DNA from: Candidatus Omnitrophota bacterium
Lineage (GTDB): Bacteria > Omnitrophota > Gorgyraeia > Zapsychrales > Zapsychraceae
NCBI GenBank assembly: GCA_018062515.1
Contig: JAGOSC010000055.1
Coordinates: 1 to 15,824 of the forward strand
Direction of reading: 5' to 3'
Length of the DNA: 15,824 nucleotides
Made by a program: the position numbers and the translations under genes
Notes under the pieces: generated by a model
The model's database searches: none
Told to the model about the DNA's origin: nothing
Seen by the model: only the letters and a program-made list of their open reading frames with translations
Shown here: one piece after another, positions 12,201 to 15,200 of the stretch
Numbering within the stretch: position 1 is the first letter of the stretch
Layout of the letters: every line of letters starts with the position of its first letter

Positions 12201-15200
12201 GAACTGCATTCTTAAAAATTTCTTTCAAAGCTTGACCGGAATCTATCAAACCATATTTGCTTGCTACAACATTCGACCATTCGCCGAGATCCGTCATTAA
12301 TCGCAATATTTCTTCACTTTCAAGCCCGCGCATATCCAAAGCAACTACCTTACCTTCTTCCATCTTACGCATAAATTCTATTTGACTAATATATTCCTTC
12401 TTTCCGCTTTTTAATGAACCTATATCCTCGCGCTTCATCCCTAGGGTTGCTAAAGCAAAATCAGAAATGTCTTTATCCTTTTTATCAAAATATAGTATGT
12501 CCTTCTCAAGAGATTTTCTTATTTCGTCTTTAAATTCCTCAATCTTATCAGGATGACCTTTAATGACCCAATCCTCACCAACAACATCAACTTCCCCGGT
12601 TTTTAAGTCGAACTTATAGAGCTCCTGACCTTGCCTCTTTGCAAAATAAGGATTTCTGTCTTCATACCAATTTACGCGGTATGTAATAGGCGCTGGATTC
12701 AATGAAACTGTATCAATTTGAACGCCTGGTATTAGTTTTTCTAACTGCTTATTCCAATATGTAATTGTCTTGTTTGTTTTTCCGCGAGCGGAGCGAGTCA
12801 GCTTGCTTTTTTGATTTTCTTTATTTTCTCCTGAAAGTTCTTTTGCTATTAACTTCTTTAAATTCTTGTCTTCTTGGCTCAATGACGCTTGGTCTTTAAT
12901 CTTTTTGCCTGTAATCTCAACCGCGCCGCCGAGATTGGCGTTGTCTTTGATGGATCGATTATCGTAATCGACTTTTGATTGTTCAGCCTTCGAAGACTCG
13001 GAATTTTGGATTAATTTAGCGGCGTCGATTGTTTTTTCCGTCGATACCGCCGCTGTTTTATTCTGAGCAATTTTTATGTCGGTTTCTGTGTGGACGGAGA
13101 AATTCGCAATTTCTTCATGCAGAGACTTAATTTCTGGTGAGAATAACGGTGCCGGAGCATCTATCGTCTCTAATTTCAAAACATCCGGATATTCTGGACT
13201 ATATCCCATTTTCTTCGTATAGAAATCATTTAACATGACTCTGGCAACTTGTTCCAAATCTTTAGGGTTAGCCGCTGAAATTTTTTGACGCCAATTTGCA
13301 CTTGAAAAGCTTTCTTGCCGTGATGACCCATACTTTTCTACTTGTATATCTAAAATTCGATTATAAAATTCTGGACGAAATGCATTCATAGCTTTCACAT
13401 GTTCTTCTGAATTTTCTCCTAAGCGTTCATAAGTTTCTTTGATGTCGCTTCCGCCAAAAATATCATCCACCATCCAATTTTTACCGGTCCTTGATTCATA
13501 TGATTGTGATTTATATTCTGGTGACTGTCGATACACAGCGATTTCTAACATTGTTTTAAGATAAGCTGTATATTCCAGTTCCCAAGACTCATACGACCCT
13601 TTTGGTAAAGAGAGAGTATCGAATAAATGCTGCGACTCATGAACAGCGACTAAGTCTGAATCCAAGCCCTTCGTAATGGCTTTGCTATTTTCAACAACTA
13701 AAACTTCTTTTGTGTTTGCTCCCGGCTTAACACCGCCATCAATATTAGAGTGCATAGCCTCGACATATGTAATTGCTTTCTTATTCGTACCCCAATCAAT
13801 CGGAGTTACTTTTTTAACCCTTCCCAGCATAAATAATCCTTTTTCCCCATTCGTTTCTACGGATTTCGGAGAAAGATAAAAGACGTGATTATAAACTCTA
13901 AAAAATCTTCTTAGCCATTCGGCAGCAGCAAAGACCGTGGATTCATCTTCCTTATTTTCCCCAACTACGATCTTTATATGTTCTTTTACGTTATATTTCA
14001 TGGATTCATCGAGAGAATCCCAGTCATCAACGGCTTTTTCTAATGCAGAAATATTTTCCGGTCGACCAATCCATTTTGTATGCTCTCCTAATATTTCAAA
14101 AATATTTTCCACGGCCTGCCAATCTTTCGCTTTTACAGGACGCAATGTTGTTTCAATCTCGATGTCCTGGTTATACCAATTTGGAGTTTTCAAAGAATTT
14201 AACATTTGAATTTCTTCTTCTTGGTCGGTTTTGCTTTGTTCCGTTGGCATATTTTCCAATGATGTCCTGATTTTGTTCTGCCATTTATTAAATAAATTAA
14301 CCGTATCATTATTCAAAACTTCATTCATTCTCATCGCAAATTCAGAGTCAGCAGGAGCATTGTTCAATTCTTTAGACCATTCAGGAATCTTTTTACCGAT
14401 TTCAATAAACCGTTCAAGATCGGCTTTGGTGGTGATATTTCTACGATCTCTGTATTCATTAGGTTTATATGGATCCGTTCCATCCGATGTAAAAAAGGCT
14501 ATTGCGGAATGTATTTCAGAAGAGAGTTTTTTGAAGGTTGCCGTATTATTGTATTCATTGGCAATTTTGGTTACTTTTTCAGCTCTTTGCTTTAATGCAT
14601 CAAATCCGTATGAATCTGCATATTTAATGATTTCATTTATTATTGGTTGCTCATACCACCCATTCACTAATGCCAATTCTTCCTGAAAGGCTAACGTATC
14701 ATCAAACTTTTTCGAATTAAATTGACTGAAATCTTCATCGCTGACAGACCTAAATTCTTCAGGTACATATTTAACTGATTTAAAATTTAATGAGAGGGGT
14801 CTTAGAATATGAACTAAGTCATAATCAAACTTTAATAATTTTCCTGGTTCATCAGAATTTACAGCATTTATTTTATTTATATAAAATATTTCTCCGTCGG
14901 AACGGACAAAATACTGGCCTATTTTCTTAGGTGCTTTGTCTACTAGTGTCTGTTCGACGCGACCCTTTGCTCCATTTTTCCATTCAAGGATTGATTCAGG
15001 ATCTAACGATACCTCATCTGATCCTTCTTTATAAGAAACTTTTGGTATGAACTCCAAACGCTTTTCTATTGGATTGAAAACGATAAGCTCAAAATCAACA
15101 CCTTCCTTTACCTGCTCATACGATAATGTTTTATTACTAATACTTTCACTTTTACCCACTACTATTTTTTGTTGCTGCGCTTCTTTCGTAGCATAATTTT

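Noticed and set aside
14231..14686. A 151-codon + strand open frame
   Set aside because: Antisense to the unassigned N-terminal region. Composition is that of a complement shadow, and the main frame remains open and globular-looking through it.
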